Notes: a model not told the origin generated them from the sequence alone. A stretch of 64,000 nt of DNA from Odiellus spinosus (GCA_963920705.1 OY987232.1:4216001-4280000), one strand, 5' to 3'; counted from the stretch's first letter, positions 29,660 through 41,411 are shown. Numbers and translations are program-made.

Positions 29660-32600
29660 ACCTCCCCGACTGAACTTCAGTTCAGGGGGAGGTATTACAC
29701 TGATCGTGTCTGTCTGTCTGTCTATCTGTGTGTCACTTCCTGTGTAACCTGTGACCTAACTCTTAAAGCTAAAAAGTCTAGAGACGTAATCCTACCAGCT
29801 TATCGTTCAATCCCGTACAACGGAATTACCTCCTTAAGCGTGGTTGCCACATTGATATGCTTCAGGTGTCTTGCGATTACGTGCAACAGGACGTCTCCCA
29901 TTGTATGGTATCGCCTTCCACCATCCCCGATGCTTGACAGTTGAAGGCGAGACGTCTCCCACTGTTATAATCACCTCCGACCATCCACGCACCAAGGTCC
30001 AACCTCCAGTTTCCGATCTCAGCGGGTCATACTAGCGAGGCGTCCCTCACTAATATGATCCAAATCAACCATTGAAACCATCCACTCTCCCCCTCTACGG
30101 GTCAAGGGTTACGTTCGCATCTACACTGAGCGCCAGGTGTATTTACTACCTCCCGACATTGACAAGGGGGTGTGTTCCCCTTTCTTTTCAGCTTTAAGTT
30201 GCAGATAACTGTTAAGGTATTCGAAACGCTTATATAGTATTAAAAATAGTATAACTCAAATTTGCCATATGCCATCACATCTTTAGTGAATTGAAACGGA
30301 TTATTCATTTAAATTTAATAATTTAAAAATATTTAAATTGTTTAACGTAGTCTAATTTAAAATTTCGCTGAAATTTAAATGTAATATAAAAGAAAGTTTC
30401 GAAGATATTTAAGATTTTAGGCAAAAAAGTTAAGTTAATTAAGGTGCGTTTACACGAAAATGAAGGCGCGTTCACACGGGTATCCATGATATAGATATGA
30501 ATATTATAAGAATATTGGAATTTAATTTTCCCATTTCGGCTAAATATTGCTAGTTAATTAAGGTGCGTTTACACGAAGATAAAGGCGCGTTCACACGAAG
30601 ATAAAGGCGCGTTCACACGCCAATAAGAATATTGGAATTCAATTTTCCCATTTCGGCTAATTATTGCGAATGGAAACATTTAACTTGGCTATCTTAAGAA
30701 TATTAAATGGTGCATTTATCACGTCATCAAATTCAAACTGAGAGTATCTGTATTCGACAAAATGTATCTAAGATTACAAAGATCGAGAAATCATATGAGA
30801 GAACCCGTACGTTAAGCTATCTTTAAAAGAACTGATGACCTTAGCATTAAAGAAGGTACGAATGTCTAATATAAATCAGTGCGTATTTTAAAATGCCTGT
30901 TTAGCGGAATAACTACATTCAAGCAAAGGAGGCTTATTTTCAATACTCTTAAAATCAAGTTCGCAAGCATGCCAGAATGTGTAGCTCACGAGTATAATGC
31001 TAAATTTAAAGTCAAAAACCACTTCTCTCACGCGAAAAATCAAACGAATTTTGATCATCTTGCGAAAACAAGCTTTATATTTTGGAAAAAAAACGGAATT
31101 TTCTCGATAACTTGCACACAGTAGCGTGAGAGTGGGTTTTAAAAAACAGTTTATAGCACGCTTTTGCAGTTACATTTTTTCGATTTCTCACGCGTTTTCG
31201 AACGTGCCTCGTACAAAAATTTCGCAAGTACGTTTCGCGCGGAAATGTCGCGTTGGCGCATGCGCAGATCGAGGCAGAGTAAGACATTTCTCCTAATTAA
31301 CGCGTTAATTTGCAAAAGTCACGAACTTTCTAAAATTAGGCGTGCATTGAATATGTCGAGAAGTCGCGTGCGCTTAAAATTGAAACCAGCCAAGTACGCG
31401 AGGTCCTTGACTGTTGCTACCTATCATATACTTGTTCAAATTTCTCGCGCGTTTTCAAACGTGCCTTGTACATAAATTTCGAAAATACGTTTCGCGCGGA
31501 TATGTCGCGTTTGCGCATGCGCAGATTGAGGCAGAGTAGTTAGACATGTAATTAACGCGGCGCCTTCTTATTAAGAATTGCTTCAAAATGGTAAACAAAA
31601 ATTTTATTTCTTAAACAGTAGAATGATAAGGAATATCCATTGAATTCGAGTTAATAGAGAGAAAGTATATTTTATTGTTTACGAATGCTTCTCTTGGCTA
31701 AACCAAGATTTCTATAATGAAAGATTGATAAGATATATGAAGTAATAGAGAGAAAGGTGGCTGAATGGGTTACGAAAAGGTTAAAACATAAACCTAGAGA
31801 GCTTTATTAAGTGATTCTAAATTGATGAACAAAAATTTAATTTATTAAACAGTAGATAAGCTATTTTTAATGGTATTTTTTATCGATAACTGAAAATTAG
31901 ATTCACTGGGTTCTTCTACTCGGGTAGCCCTCTTCAGCCCTTTAATTTTGACTATTATATTATAACATGAATATCCCATTAAACTGACCTTAAATGAAGG
32001 TGCGTTTACTCGGGCATCCAAAATTGAAACGACATAAGATCTAAAGCTGAGGCTGATTGATACAAAATGTTAAAAATTATAGTCGGGAAAACTCTCCTTG
32101 AACAGGCAGTATAGGCTAAGGCTTGCTGCAAACTTGGGGTGGATTGAAGAATCTAAATAAAGGTACGTTTACACGGGCATCCAAGATAGAAATGATATAA
32201 GATTTAAAGCTGAGGCGGATTGATACAAAATGTTAAACCTCTTAAGAAAAATGATAGTGGTGAAAACTCTCCTTGAACAAAAGTACAGTAGGTTTCCCGT
32301 GTTTAAAAAACAACAATTTTGAATAAAAAGTGGATATCTGATGTTTTTAAAAAATAGGCTTCAGTTTCTCCGCTATAAAACCAAGAAACATTTTCGATAA
32401 TTTTCATAAGCAAAAGTAGCCGTGTTCAGTGAACTTCGTTAGCAGACCCGGAGACGAAAGAACGCTATAATAACTTTAGTGAGATAATCAACCAGCGCAG
32501 AATGTCATCACCATTTGAAGTCAACAGAGCAAGGACACGGCTTTCATTTATCACAAGAAAGAGACGACCTGGCTACGAAGAATTGACACATGCAAGCAGT

Positions 32601-33497
32601 TTGTGTTTTCGGACTCGACTTATGAGATACCTACAGTCAGTAAAAGTTCAACAGTTCTTCATAAGCCTCGTTATTCTAAACATAAAAGGAGCTATTCAAG
32701 TATAAATATTAACGGTATGGAAACTAGTCTACATTCAGTCTTTAAGATATTTTTTTTATCATAGGTGTGGAAACTAACGTCTTGTCAGCCGGTTTGGAAA
32801 ATAACCTCTCGACCAGCTCCATCCTTGGATTCTTCCAATGACTGGGATCTCTCGTATGATGAAATATCAGTAATGGTCGTCAAACAAGAACTTCAGACGA
32901 AAACTGTACCGAAAGAAATTGCCAATCATCTACCGACAATGGGTTGTGAATGGAACATTCAGCCTATAATATTTTCTGGTTTGTCCAAGAGGAACTTGCT
33001 ACCATATCTTCGACGTTTTAATTCCTTGTCCTCCTTGCCATCCCGGACTAAATTATTCGTCTTTATCAAAGATAACCACACAGTACAGCCTATGCTCAAG
33101 TGTTAACTTATATTACAAGAATTTGTATTTTACATATTTACTTTGAAAATAAACAGTTCATTTGGTGTGTCTATTAAGAAGTCTACGCCATGCCGCATAT
33201 AATTATAGTTAACGCAGGACATATCATTTGGTGTGTCTATTAAAAAGTCTACGACCTGCCGCATATAATTATGAGTAATGCAGCACACTCTTTTGCATTT
33301 TCTGAATCCTTGAGGTTAAACGAAAATACTTATACTTCGTAACGTGGATGGGAAATAAAGAAGTGTGAATGAATGTGAATCTTCTACTCTTCCAATACTC
33401 TACATTACTTTTCATCATTTATTTTAGGTAGGGTTGGGTTAGATTATGTTCCCTTAACGTCGGGGTCGGGGAGGTTATATTTTGGTTTCCCAACTTG
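29660..33497. mobile_element. Element X, copy A (3.84 kb), inserted in the Polinton
   Basis: Comparison with Polinton copy 2 shows foreign DNA between ...AGACTTTTT and TTCTTTTACG of the small basic gene. One end is a near-palindrome, ACCTCCCCGACTGAAC with its complement (29660-29693), followed by a TCTG-rich stretch. The other end contains ACGTCGGGGTCGGGGAGGT and then TTTGGTTTCCCAACTTG. Copy B at 51294-53579 is inverted and shares both end regions and the part corresponding to 32100-33497. The internal part 30420-30620 has repeats of the type GGCGCGTTCACACG. No transposase is recognised. Two short frames around 32500-32620 and 32765-33106 resemble parts of copy B, but the frame is not kept throughout. 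The target duplication is at most TT. Confidence 0.75.
30240..32100. other. Interior of element X copy A, no gene seen
   Basis: A+T-rich sequence with several repeats: AAGGTGCGTTTACACG and GGCGCGTTCACACG units at 30440-30620, and a paired block around 31190-31290 and 31440-31540 sharing ACGTTTCGCGCGGA and GCGCATGCGCAGAT. No frame looks like a real gene. Most of this part is missing from copy B. Confidence 0.5.
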
Positions 33498-33805
33498 TTC
33501 TTTTACGTTTACCAGTGCCGTATTGCGAATTGAGAACTTTGTCCCCAGCTGTGTGTAATAGATTAGAACCAGCAATTTTAATATTCCTTTTTAAAGCTGT
33601 TTTTGGATCCCCCCCGCTGAAATATCTCCGATCCAGCGACTTCCAACACCAATCGCTTCCCGACCTATGGCCTTGGCCGCTGGCTTTATAATGGGGGTAA
33701 TGAATCGAACTAGACTCTTAAAGATTGAACTTACCCGTTACCTCGGAAGCCTCCCCCTACAGCTTGCTGCAGGTAATAGTAATAATACCTATTTCGCGAC
33801 GCCAT
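33498..33805 (-). pseudogene. Polinton small basic glycine-rich protein, truncated copy
   Basis: ATG at 33805 (MASRNRYYYYYLQQA) matches the intact copy at 46065-46457. Here a stop follows after a small deletion near 33735, the middle is frameshifted, and the basic C-terminus is lost to element X at 33497. See the copy 2 entry for the intact form. Confidence 0.8.
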
Positions 33806-35073
33806 TTTTTTAACCTTCGTTTAAAATGTAATGTGGTTACTGTTTTTCCGAGTTTGAAAGGAATTTTACTTCCCGAATCAGTGGCAATTTCTATATCAAC
33901 TACGTTAAAATTCGGTGTTCTGACGGGGTAATAATTAATCAGGTTAAACGTTAACTCGTAGGGGGTATTATACTTGTTGTTCTCTGGTCTGGGAATTGTA
34001 CGTAATAGACCTCCCCAAGCGTCACCTATAACCTGAGGGTATATGAGACTGGTATAAACGAATAAACTCTGGACACCTCTATTTATATCAGCGATATGTT
34101 CACCCTGGCTCTTGTGCGTTAAGCCTTTCTCAATTTGTTTGGTATCAAAACCCAGCATAAGACCTAAACCAGGATTGGATTTGGGAAAGCGAATGGTAAA
34201 ACTGTCTCGCAAATTTTTTTGTTGATCCGTGAGAAGATAATCGGGTTTTGCTTCATCAATTAACCCTAGACCACAAAGTAGCGTTACCGTCCCATTGTTA
34301 TTTTGTTCAAAATCAAAATAAGGCCTCATTCTCGGGGGTAAACACTCTCTCATTCCCTTTAACACCTTCTCTATAGTTTCGTACGTACCGTGTGGTAATT
34401 GATAAGTTTTAGTTTGATATAAAAGATTTTCGACTCGTTCGTTACCCGTTAATTTTATGGTCTTGTCTCTTTTGACCATCTGCCGAACGTAAAAAGGGGG
34501 ATATTTGGAGGTGTTGAGTTTGATCCTGTTTTGGTCTAAAGCTCGTGTTCCAACAATGGTTGTCCCCGTTATCCATTTTTCACAATCCCGCGCTTCTAAA
34601 CCTAATAAATCGCAATACATTCTGGGAAATTTAACGAAGGTTTCACCATTGGGATCTTTAAATTCAATAAGAAAACGTTTCTGACCGTTGACGATACCGA
34701 TTTGAAATTCTAACTTGTCTTTTACTTGTTGTTGAGTAATAGACGCCTGCATCTGATTAATAATTTTATGATAAATACTTTCATTCGTATTTTTCATTAT
34801 TGTACTTTTATCGTTTACGGTTCCCTGACCCGTTTCGTATTTTAAATCTAAATCAACCATTCTAACGACAAAAGTATCGAAGAAGTCGGTAATATTATCC
34901 CATTTCGAAGGCATACTAATGCCCGATAAACCGACTTCCCAATGTCCTTTAGATAAATCAAATGACGTGGGTAATTGCGTCGTGTAACTAGTTTTTGTGT
35001 TTCTCGGGTATTGAGTCATGGAGGCGTTACTCGGGAGAGTCAAGTAGAACGAATCGTAGATCGGAGCAAGCAT
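33757..35073 (-). CDS. Polinton probable minor capsid protein
   Basis: The ATG is at 35073. The protein opens IYDSFYLTLPSNASM and soon has GHWEVGLSGISMPSKWDN, a pattern shared by a Polinton structural protein of about 430 residues that accompanies the major capsid; it is most likely the penton-like minor capsid. That assignment is from family context rather than a visible catalytic motif. The frame is intact across the whole conserved length. The normal stop just after HFKRR, present in copy 2, is lost through one extra T at about 33813. Translation would run about 15 codons into the next gene in a wrong frame. This is one of the best preserved structural genes of copy 1. Confidence 0.75.
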   Translation of the reverse strand: MLAPIYDSFYLTLPSNASMTQYPRNTKTSYTTQLPTSFDLSKGHWEVGLSGISMPSKWDNITDFFDTFVVRMVDLDLKYETGQGTVNDKSTIMKNTNESIYHKIINQMQASITQQQVKDKLEFQIGIVNGQKRFLIEFKDPNGETFVKFPRMYCDLLGLEARDCEKWITGTTIVGTRALDQNRIKLNTSKYPPFYVRQMVKRDKTIKLTGNERVENLLYQTKTYQLPHGTYETIEKVLKGMRECLPPRMRPYFDFEQNNNGTVTLLCGLGLIDEAKPDYLLTDQQKNLRDSFTIRFPKSNPGLGLMLGFDTKQIEKGLTHKSQGEHIADINRGVQSLFVYTSLIYPQVIGDAWGGLLRTIPRPENNKYNTPYELTFNLINYYPVRTPNFNVVDIEIATDSGSKIPFKLGKTVTTLHFKRRLKKWRREIGIITITCSKL

Positions 35074-35124
35074 CGTCAAGCAGAGTTGAAGGATAACAAT
35101 GAAGATGAAACAAGCTGGTCAGAC

Positions 35125-35454
35125 TTATTTCTCCTTCCTTTTGAGAGGAATTAAGCCGTCGCACCAGTGGCATATATGGTTTAAAGGTTTCAACTCGTAG
35201 ATCTCCCAAAAATACGGTAAAATAAAGATTAGCCCAAGAATATCGTACCATGGGGCCAGAACGAATCGGGAATTTCGAGTTATTATTGAACGAATAAGAC
35301 CAATGGGGACCGTGAACGGCGTCAAGAGGACTCTAAGCCAGTATTTACAATGGCGAAGAGTGCAAGAATCGTGAAAGAACCAACGCTTCCAGACACAGCA
35401 TTGACATTTCTGTAATTGAACGCAAGCACTTTCCTTCGTTACCCGTAAATCCAT
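35125..35454 (-). CDS. Right-end small membrane protein of the Polinton (109 residues)
   Basis: The first gene at the right end, ATG at 35454, unbroken. A Cys-rich N-terminal part (QLQKCQCCVWKRW) is followed by a hydrophobic segment with TVPIGLIRSIITRNSRF and ILGLIFILPYFWEIYEL, and a basic end KRKEK. It is probably anchored in a membrane. The hydrophobic region resembles that of the left-end protein at 16311-16672, suggesting paralogues at both ends. Copy 2 has a frameshifted version at 47782-48082. The function is unknown. Confidence 0.6.
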   Translation of the reverse strand: MDLRVTKESACVQLQKCQCCVWKRWFFHDSCTLRHCKYWLRVLLTPFTVPIGLIRSIITRNSRFVLAPWYDILGLIFILPYFWEIYELKPLNHICHWCDGLIPLKRKEK

Positions 35455-35479
35455 TTTAAGCTGACTTTATGATCGACTC

Positions 35480-35487
35480 TTTTATAT
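35480..35487 (-). promoter_or_regulatory. TATA box of the right-end gene
   Basis: ATATAAAA on the minus strand is about 26 bases from the ATG at 35454, implying a very short leader. It is conserved in copy 2 near 48108. A second TATATAAAAGGGG lies at about 35556-35568. Confidence 0.5.
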
Positions 35488-35577
35488 GATAACCTTCTCC
35501 CCTAGTGAGTGAATGAGTCATTGGCCCCCCAGTCTTTTTTGCTATAGAATTCCCCTTTTATATACAGAGTCATGCAG

Positions 35578-35970
35578 AAAAACAAAGGAGCAGGGATGGA
35601 AAAAAAATAAAGGAGCAGGGACGAAAAAAAGAAAAATTGTGTCAGTCCTCCTTGAAAATGGTTTTTCGACCGGGGGTTAGGCGGGGTTAATTAGGCCAAT
35701 TTGGTGACGGATGAGGTCATTTGTTGATGGATGAGCTGTTTCTTGACGGATGCGTTGTTTGTTGATTTTGGGGGCGGGGCTAATTAGGTAAAATTGTAGC
35801 CTTTGGGGGCGGGGCTAATTATGCAAATTTTTTGACGGATGACGTCATTTGTTGTTTTTAGGGGCGGGGCTGATGCTAATTTGTTGATTTGATGACGTCA
35901 TTGGTTGTTTTGGAGGGGGGTGGAAAGATAAAAGTGTTTTCCCCTCCTAAAAGTAGAGGCTTAAACTACT
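35578..35970. repeat. Polinton copy 1 right terminal inverted repeat
   Basis: It is the reverse complement of 15767-16160 with scattered differences. TGACGTCA occurs at 35840-35847 and 35893-35900, among GGGGGCGGGGC boxes. It ends GGCTTAAACTACT at 35970. Confidence 0.9.
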
Positions 35971-37124
35971 GACAGATATGTTAAATTTTCTTTTAAAACG
36001 TAAAATTTAATTATAATCGCAATCTGACAGGATTTAGAGTCTAATTTCCAAACAACGGATTTTATTCACTCGCAAATATATAAGAAAAAACATAACAGGC
36101 TATTTTCTCCCATTGACCCTTAACACTAAATCTGGCTTGATTATTTTTCAGGGATTACGTGTCAACCAAAATAAAACTTTTCGTTCGATAGAAAAGGTTG
36201 GGTATTCTAACTTTCGACTTAGTCGTAAATTCATTCGCCGAGAATATAGTATATTTCAGACACATTTTTTATTCTTACTATGAATTACTATTCGTAAAAG
36301 ACCACACGCTATCCCGAAACCAGGGATTACACAACGTCGTTGTTTCAGAGGCCATATCTGCTCTACAATGAGTACTATTAAAAAGCTCTTTTATTATTTC
36401 CTCGATATGTAAACAAACCGAGGTTGTGAGATGTGTGGCTTTAAAGGGGCTATACGCTAATCATGGGTACTTTATGTATTTCGATAATTTATATTCTTAA
36501 ATTTGTAATTGACGAATACTTGAATACCGACATTTAAATTCCGTTAAAACTACTTAAATAAATAATGTTTTATAATAACGCCTCGACTTTAGTCGAGGCA
36601 ATTCGTTCATATTACATTCTGCGTGCTGAAATAAGGAGTTTATACAGAATAAAAATTCGCCGTATTTTAGTGCCAATTTAGGTTGCGAATTTCCAAAACC
36701 AATCCTTATGTATTTAGGTTTTAGCGCTAACAAGTGATCTCTTTCAAGGGAATCATAAAATAAAATTGTAAGGTATTCCTCGAAGAAAAATAACTACGAA
36801 TAATTTAAAAGGCCCTTCTTTTCTGAAATTTGCCCCCTTTAAAATCCTCATTTGACTGCTCAATTTGTTACGGTCAACGTCGTCTGCTAATCTAGAAAAC
36901 ATGGTGAGTATAAAGGGGCTTTAAAAACGCAAATAGTCCCTATAAGATACCCATTCTTATAAACCGGCGAATATTTTTAACGATCTGTTGAAGTACGAGT
37001 CGTGACAATTCGGGGTTTAAAAAAAAGTGAACTCACATTATACTAAAGAAAAACAATTCAATACACGTTTTCCCCGAAAAATAATTAAGCAAAATTTAAT
37101 TTTAAGGGTCAATGGGATCAAATC
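35971..37124. other. No gene seen
   Basis: A+T-rich DNA to the right of Polinton copy 1. It does not continue the hAT gene found on the left. A small hairpin (GCCTCGACTTTAGTCGAGGC, 36581-36600) is the only clear structure. Confidence 0.5.
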
Positions 37125-37840
37125 GGTGTATTCCTGTTGAACCGACATCCATTCGACCGACTCAATATCGATTGTATTTATCATTTATATATGTCGATAT
37201 TTTCTGGGTCCCATTCGACCGATACAATATCGATTGAGGAAAATGTTGATGATGATATATTATAATAGAATGACTTTAAGTCACCGTGGCGTAGTGAAAG
37301 AAAGTCGAGGTTAGTTTACGTTAGAGGTTAGTTTATATTTTTTGACTTTGGTGGATTGTTTCTATTATTTTATGTTGTCACCGTGGTGTAGTTTTACGAT
37401 AATTGTTGTGTTAGGTTAGGTTAGGTTAGGTTACAAAGGTACAATTACTCATGAATATGAATTAAAAATATAAATATAAATCAGCAATTCACTTTATAAA
37501 AATAAGTTCCAGGGATCTGAAAGTATTTGTTTCTTCTAAACTAAATCGTGTGCTTAATGTTTTACGAACTGTTCGAGTGTAGTGCTCATTTTACTTGGCC
37601 ATTAAATTATTATAAGTGAATCAGATTTCTCGTTTTCAAAGATTGTATCTTTGCGTTCCCGTGAATTTTATTTTAAATTCCAGCGGGTATATTCAAGCAG
37701 AGATTCTGGTCCCATTTAACCTAATCCGCGAATAAGTGCGGATTATTTGGTCGAATGGGATGTCGGTCGATTGGGATGTCGGTCGATCGAATGGGATGTC
37801 GACCCATTAGACCGACATCCTATTCGGTCGACGTAGCCCA
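37125..37840. repeat. Inverted-repeat element with GTCGGTCGA-type ends
   Basis: Around 37130-37250 ACCGACATCC, CATTCGACCGA and similar words repeat. Around 37735-37830 their complements (GAATGGGATGTCGG and relatives) repeat. The interval includes TTAGGTTAGG repeats at 37411-37432. It is probably a non-autonomous inverted-repeat transposon. Confidence 0.6.
37411..37432 (+). repeat. Interstitial TTAGG run
   Basis: Four successive TTAGG units. TTAGG is the ancestral arthropod telomere repeat, but a run this short is common inside genomes and is only weak taxonomic evidence. Confidence 0.7.
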
Positions 37841-38024
37841 TAATTAGGTTATATATCTAATGATAAGTATGAACCTTAGAGAAGTTTAACTAAACGTTAG
37901 CGCTTTACTCTAGTCTTTAGTTTCCTGGTAGTTTTGAAAAAAAAAATTCTGAAAACAAGTACGATTGTGTAGTTTAAAGGTGAAGATTATGGCAACTTAT
38001 CTTAGTTATACTGTTTAAGTCAGG

Positions 38025-39190
38025 CCTACTATTAAGGTAAGCCTATCAGCCTGCTTATGAGCTAAGCCTACTCTCGAGATAATCATAATTTCAAGCTAAG
38101 CCCACTTTTTAGCTAAAACTACTTTTGAGCTCAACCTATTTTCAAACTTCTATCTAGTTAAGCCTATTATCGAGGTATGCCTATAAGACTATTATCGAGG
38201 TATGCCTACAAGACTATTATCGACCAATGCATATAAGCCTATTATTGAGCGAAGCCTACTTTCGAGCTCAGCCTAATTTCAGACTAGTTACTCTACAACC
38301 CAAATAAAAATACTATCGAGTAAAGTCTACCATTGAGGTAAGCCTATAAGCCTACTATCGAGCTAGGACTACCATTGAGCTAAGTGTTGTATCAATCTAA
38401 GCCTACATCGAGCTAAGGATACTTTCGAGGTAAACCGTCTTTCGAGATAAGGCCTACTATCGACATAATCTTAAAATTGAGATTACCCTACTTTTGAGCG
38501 TATCCTACTCTCGAGCTAAGCTTACTTTCGAACTAAGCTTACTTTCGAGATAATTCTAGCTTCGAGATAATACTATTTTCGATCTAAGCCGAATTTGGAG
38601 CTAAGCCTGCTATAGAGCTAAGCCTACTTTCGAACTAAACTTACTTTCGAATTAATACTACTTTCGAGTTAAGACTACATCCAATCTCATTGTACTTTCG
38701 AGATTAGAATACTTTCAAGCCAAGACTACTTTCGAGCAAAATTTACTTTCAAGATATGACTACATTCAAGCTTAGCCTAATTTCAAGCTATGACTACTTT
38801 TGAGCAAAATTTACTTTCAAGCTATGACTACATTCAAGCTTAGCCTAATTTCAAGCTATGAATACATTCAAGCTTAGCCTAATTTCAAGCTTAGCTAAAT
38901 ATCGAGCTTAGCCTAATATCGAGCTTAGCCTAATATCGAGCCTATTTTCTAGGTAAGCCTACTTTCGAGAGAAGCCTTCTTTCGTAATAACCCTACTTTC
39001 GAGATAAGCCTACTTTAGAGCTAAGCCTACTTTCGAGCTAAGCCTACTTTCGAGGAAAGTTTACTTTCGAGCTAAGCTTACCTTTGAGCTAGGCCTACTG
39101 TCGAGTTAAAACAACTTCCAATCTAATTGTGCTTTCGAGCTACAAATACTTCGAGATTAACCTACTTACAAGCCATGGCTGCTTTCGAGC
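38025..39190. repeat. Degenerate minisatellite, unit about 18-20 bp
   Basis: About 60 diverged units of the type GCCTACTTTCGAGCTAA. The most regular parts are 38450-38700 and 38940-39080. Some sub-blocks (TTTCAAGCTATGACTAC) are higher-order duplications. It is not coding. Confidence 0.85.
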
Positions 39191-39201
39191 AAAAACTATA
39201 A

Positions 39202-41037
39202 TTCAATATATTCAAAGGCAGTCAGAAAACGGTTCAAAATGAGAATGAGTAAACTCATTTGGAAAGAAATTTAGGTTTCGCCTAGCTTTGTGCACAGTGC
39301 AAACTAGGAATGGCTTTTAATAATAGAAATGGCATTAGAAGCTCTTGGATCCGAACTCAAGGCTGAAGATGTTTCACCACCTGGTTAGAACTAACTTATA
39401 TTTGTGCGTTATTGTCAATTGACAGCACTACCAAGGTATATATGAATATTACTTTTCCTTTCTCACAGAGGCATCTCCTAGGTAACGTTTTAAGTAAAAG
39501 GATTTAGTACCGATAAATACAAGTTTTTTCTTAAAAAAATGTTTAAATCCTTGTTTAAAGTTGATTAATATTTCCTTATAACTGAGAAATAAAAACAATA
39601 ATAAATTTAAGTTAAATAGGGTTTTTAGGTGTTTATTTGGCCTTATGTTCAATGTAAATTCCGGAATGTTTTGTTAGATATTTGGGCTTAAATATTTTTT
39701 TTTCTCTAAAAACGTTTAAATCCTTGTTTAAAGTTGATACGCACGTAGTTTTTTATTATAAACTAGCAATTGCGAAATAAAAACAATAATTCTAATTTAA
39801 ATAGGGTTTTTAGGCGTTTATATGGCCTGGTTCCATATATGTATTCAAATTCAACAAGATAGTTTTGGAAACTAGTTTGAATTTTTTAATTCAGATATGT
39901 CGTTAACTACCTGGGGCATCTACGCACGATATTGTTTAAAAAACAATTACATTTTTCCTATTAATTAGAGCCGTTGAAAAGGGTAAAAAAGATGCTCTTT
40001 TTGTCTAAATAAACTAATAAATAATAAAACAATTGGCTATATATGCTCGAAAGGTTTGTTGTATCGTCCCACCATTGTTTGTTAGGTAAAAAAAACTTTA
40101 AAACAAAAGTTAGCCACGTCAAAATCGTGATGCCCATATATGGTATTTCCAAATAAAATTGTCAAAATATATATATATAGATTAATCAAATATTTTTTTA
40201 ATTATTTATGTCAATTAATTAATATAGAAAATAGAATCGCGCGAAAATTTTAGACTTAAAAATTGTTAATAAAAATGGGAACAGATGGGCAGAATTTAGA
40301 ATAAGCGGGGTGGAATTTACGAAATAAAAAATACAGTTTAGTTTTGGAAAAATTATGAGTAGGCCGTACCTTTGAAAGTACTGTCAGGTGACAACATCAA
40401 CAAAATGATATTTGATTCCCTAAACAAATAATACAGTTAACGGTTAGTCCAATAAATTGAGTTTGGTTCAAATTAAAAAAAAAATTATAGGTAAGAAATA
40501 ATTCAATCTATTCAAAGAAGTCAGAAAACGGTTCAAAATGAGAATGAGTAAATTAATTTGGAAAGAAATATAGGTTTCGCTTAGCTTTGTGCTCAGTGCA
40601 AACTAAGAATGGCTTTTAATAATAGAAGTTAGTTCACCACCTGGATAAAATTCCGGAATGTTTTGTTAGATATTTGGGCTTAAATTTTTTTTCTCTAAAA
40701 ACGTTTAAATCCTTGTTAAAAGCTGATACGCACGTGATTTTCTGTTATTAATTAACAAATTCGAAATAAAAACAATCATAATTTTAATTTAAATAGGGTT
40801 TTTAGGAATTCATTTGGCCTGGTTCCATATATGAGTTCAAATCCTACAAGTGAAGTTTTGGAAACTAGTTTGAATTTTTTAATTCGGATATGATGTGCTT
40901 GTAGGTATCTACCCGGGGCATCAAAACACGGTCTTGTTTAAAAAACAATTACATTTTTCCTATTAGAGCCTTTGAAAAAGGTAAAAAAGTTTTTCTTATT
41001 GTCTTTATTTTGACTAAATAAACTAATAAATAACAGT
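39202..41037. repeat. Two long direct repeats (about 0.8 and 0.5 kb)
   Basis: 39202-40035 and 40500-41037 share successive blocks in the same order, for example GTCAGAAAACGGTTCAAAAT, TTCCGGAATGTTTTGTTAGA and AAAAAACAATTACATTTTTC. The second copy lacks an internal part of about 0.3 kb. The open frames at 39449-39652 and 39961-40152 lie inside and look like chance. The nature is unknown; LTR-like or segmental duplication are both possible. Confidence 0.8.
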
Positions 41038-41228
41038 AAGTTAAACTAAAAAAATAGAAACGATACATTTTCTTTATTGGCCTAACTTAACCTTTGAGGT
41101 AAAAAATGACAACGTGAATATTAAGCTTTATCGAAAACCCTTTAAAGGTAGAATGCAACAAGTGATATTAATCGATTCCTTAGCGTTTATATTCTATTAG
41201 TACAACATTAAAAAAATTTACAAACCAA

Positions 41229-41411
41229 AATTAAACTAGCAATATATTTAAATTTTAAAATGAAAATTAGGCTTAGATTCATGAAGATTCTGAACTCCCC
41301 GTATGTGGAGAATGAAGGATCTTCATGAATCCAGCTATGGATTGACGAAGATCCTTCATGTGTTTAATTATTTTCCGGGTAAGTTTTAAATTTATTTCTA
41401 GTTTAATATTT
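41229..41411. repeat. MITE with hairpin core, copy 1
   Basis: The ends are TTAAACTAGcAAT and its complement TTTATTTCTAGTTTAATATT. Internal ATTCATGAAGAT and CTTCATGAAT arms fold back. It is the same family as 59695-59919. Confidence 0.7.

Larger units (their letters stand above)
15767..35970. mobile_element. Polinton/Maverick element, copy 1 (about 20.2 kb)
   Basis: The termini AGTAGTTTAAGCCT and its reverse complement bound the element, starting AG and ending CT as in Polintons, with inverted repeats of about 390 bp. It encodes the Polinton hallmark set: family-B polymerase, integrase, packaging ATPase, adenain-like protease, double jelly-roll capsid and minor capsid. Subtracting a 3.8-kb insertion, a 455-bp retroposon-like insertion and a 595-bp duplication leaves about 15.3 kb, the usual Polinton size. 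The flanking hexamers differ (GATTAG left, GACAGA right), so no intact 6-bp target duplication is seen. The hAT gene on the left does not resume on the right. Confidence 0.95.

Noticed and set aside
32765-33106. 113-codon frame in element X copy A as a gene
   Set aside because: Compared with copy B the reading frame is not maintained over its length, so selection for a protein is not supported.
37411-37432. TTAGG telomere end
   Set aside because: Only four units, flanked on both sides by ordinary DNA. It is an interstitial motif, not a telomere.
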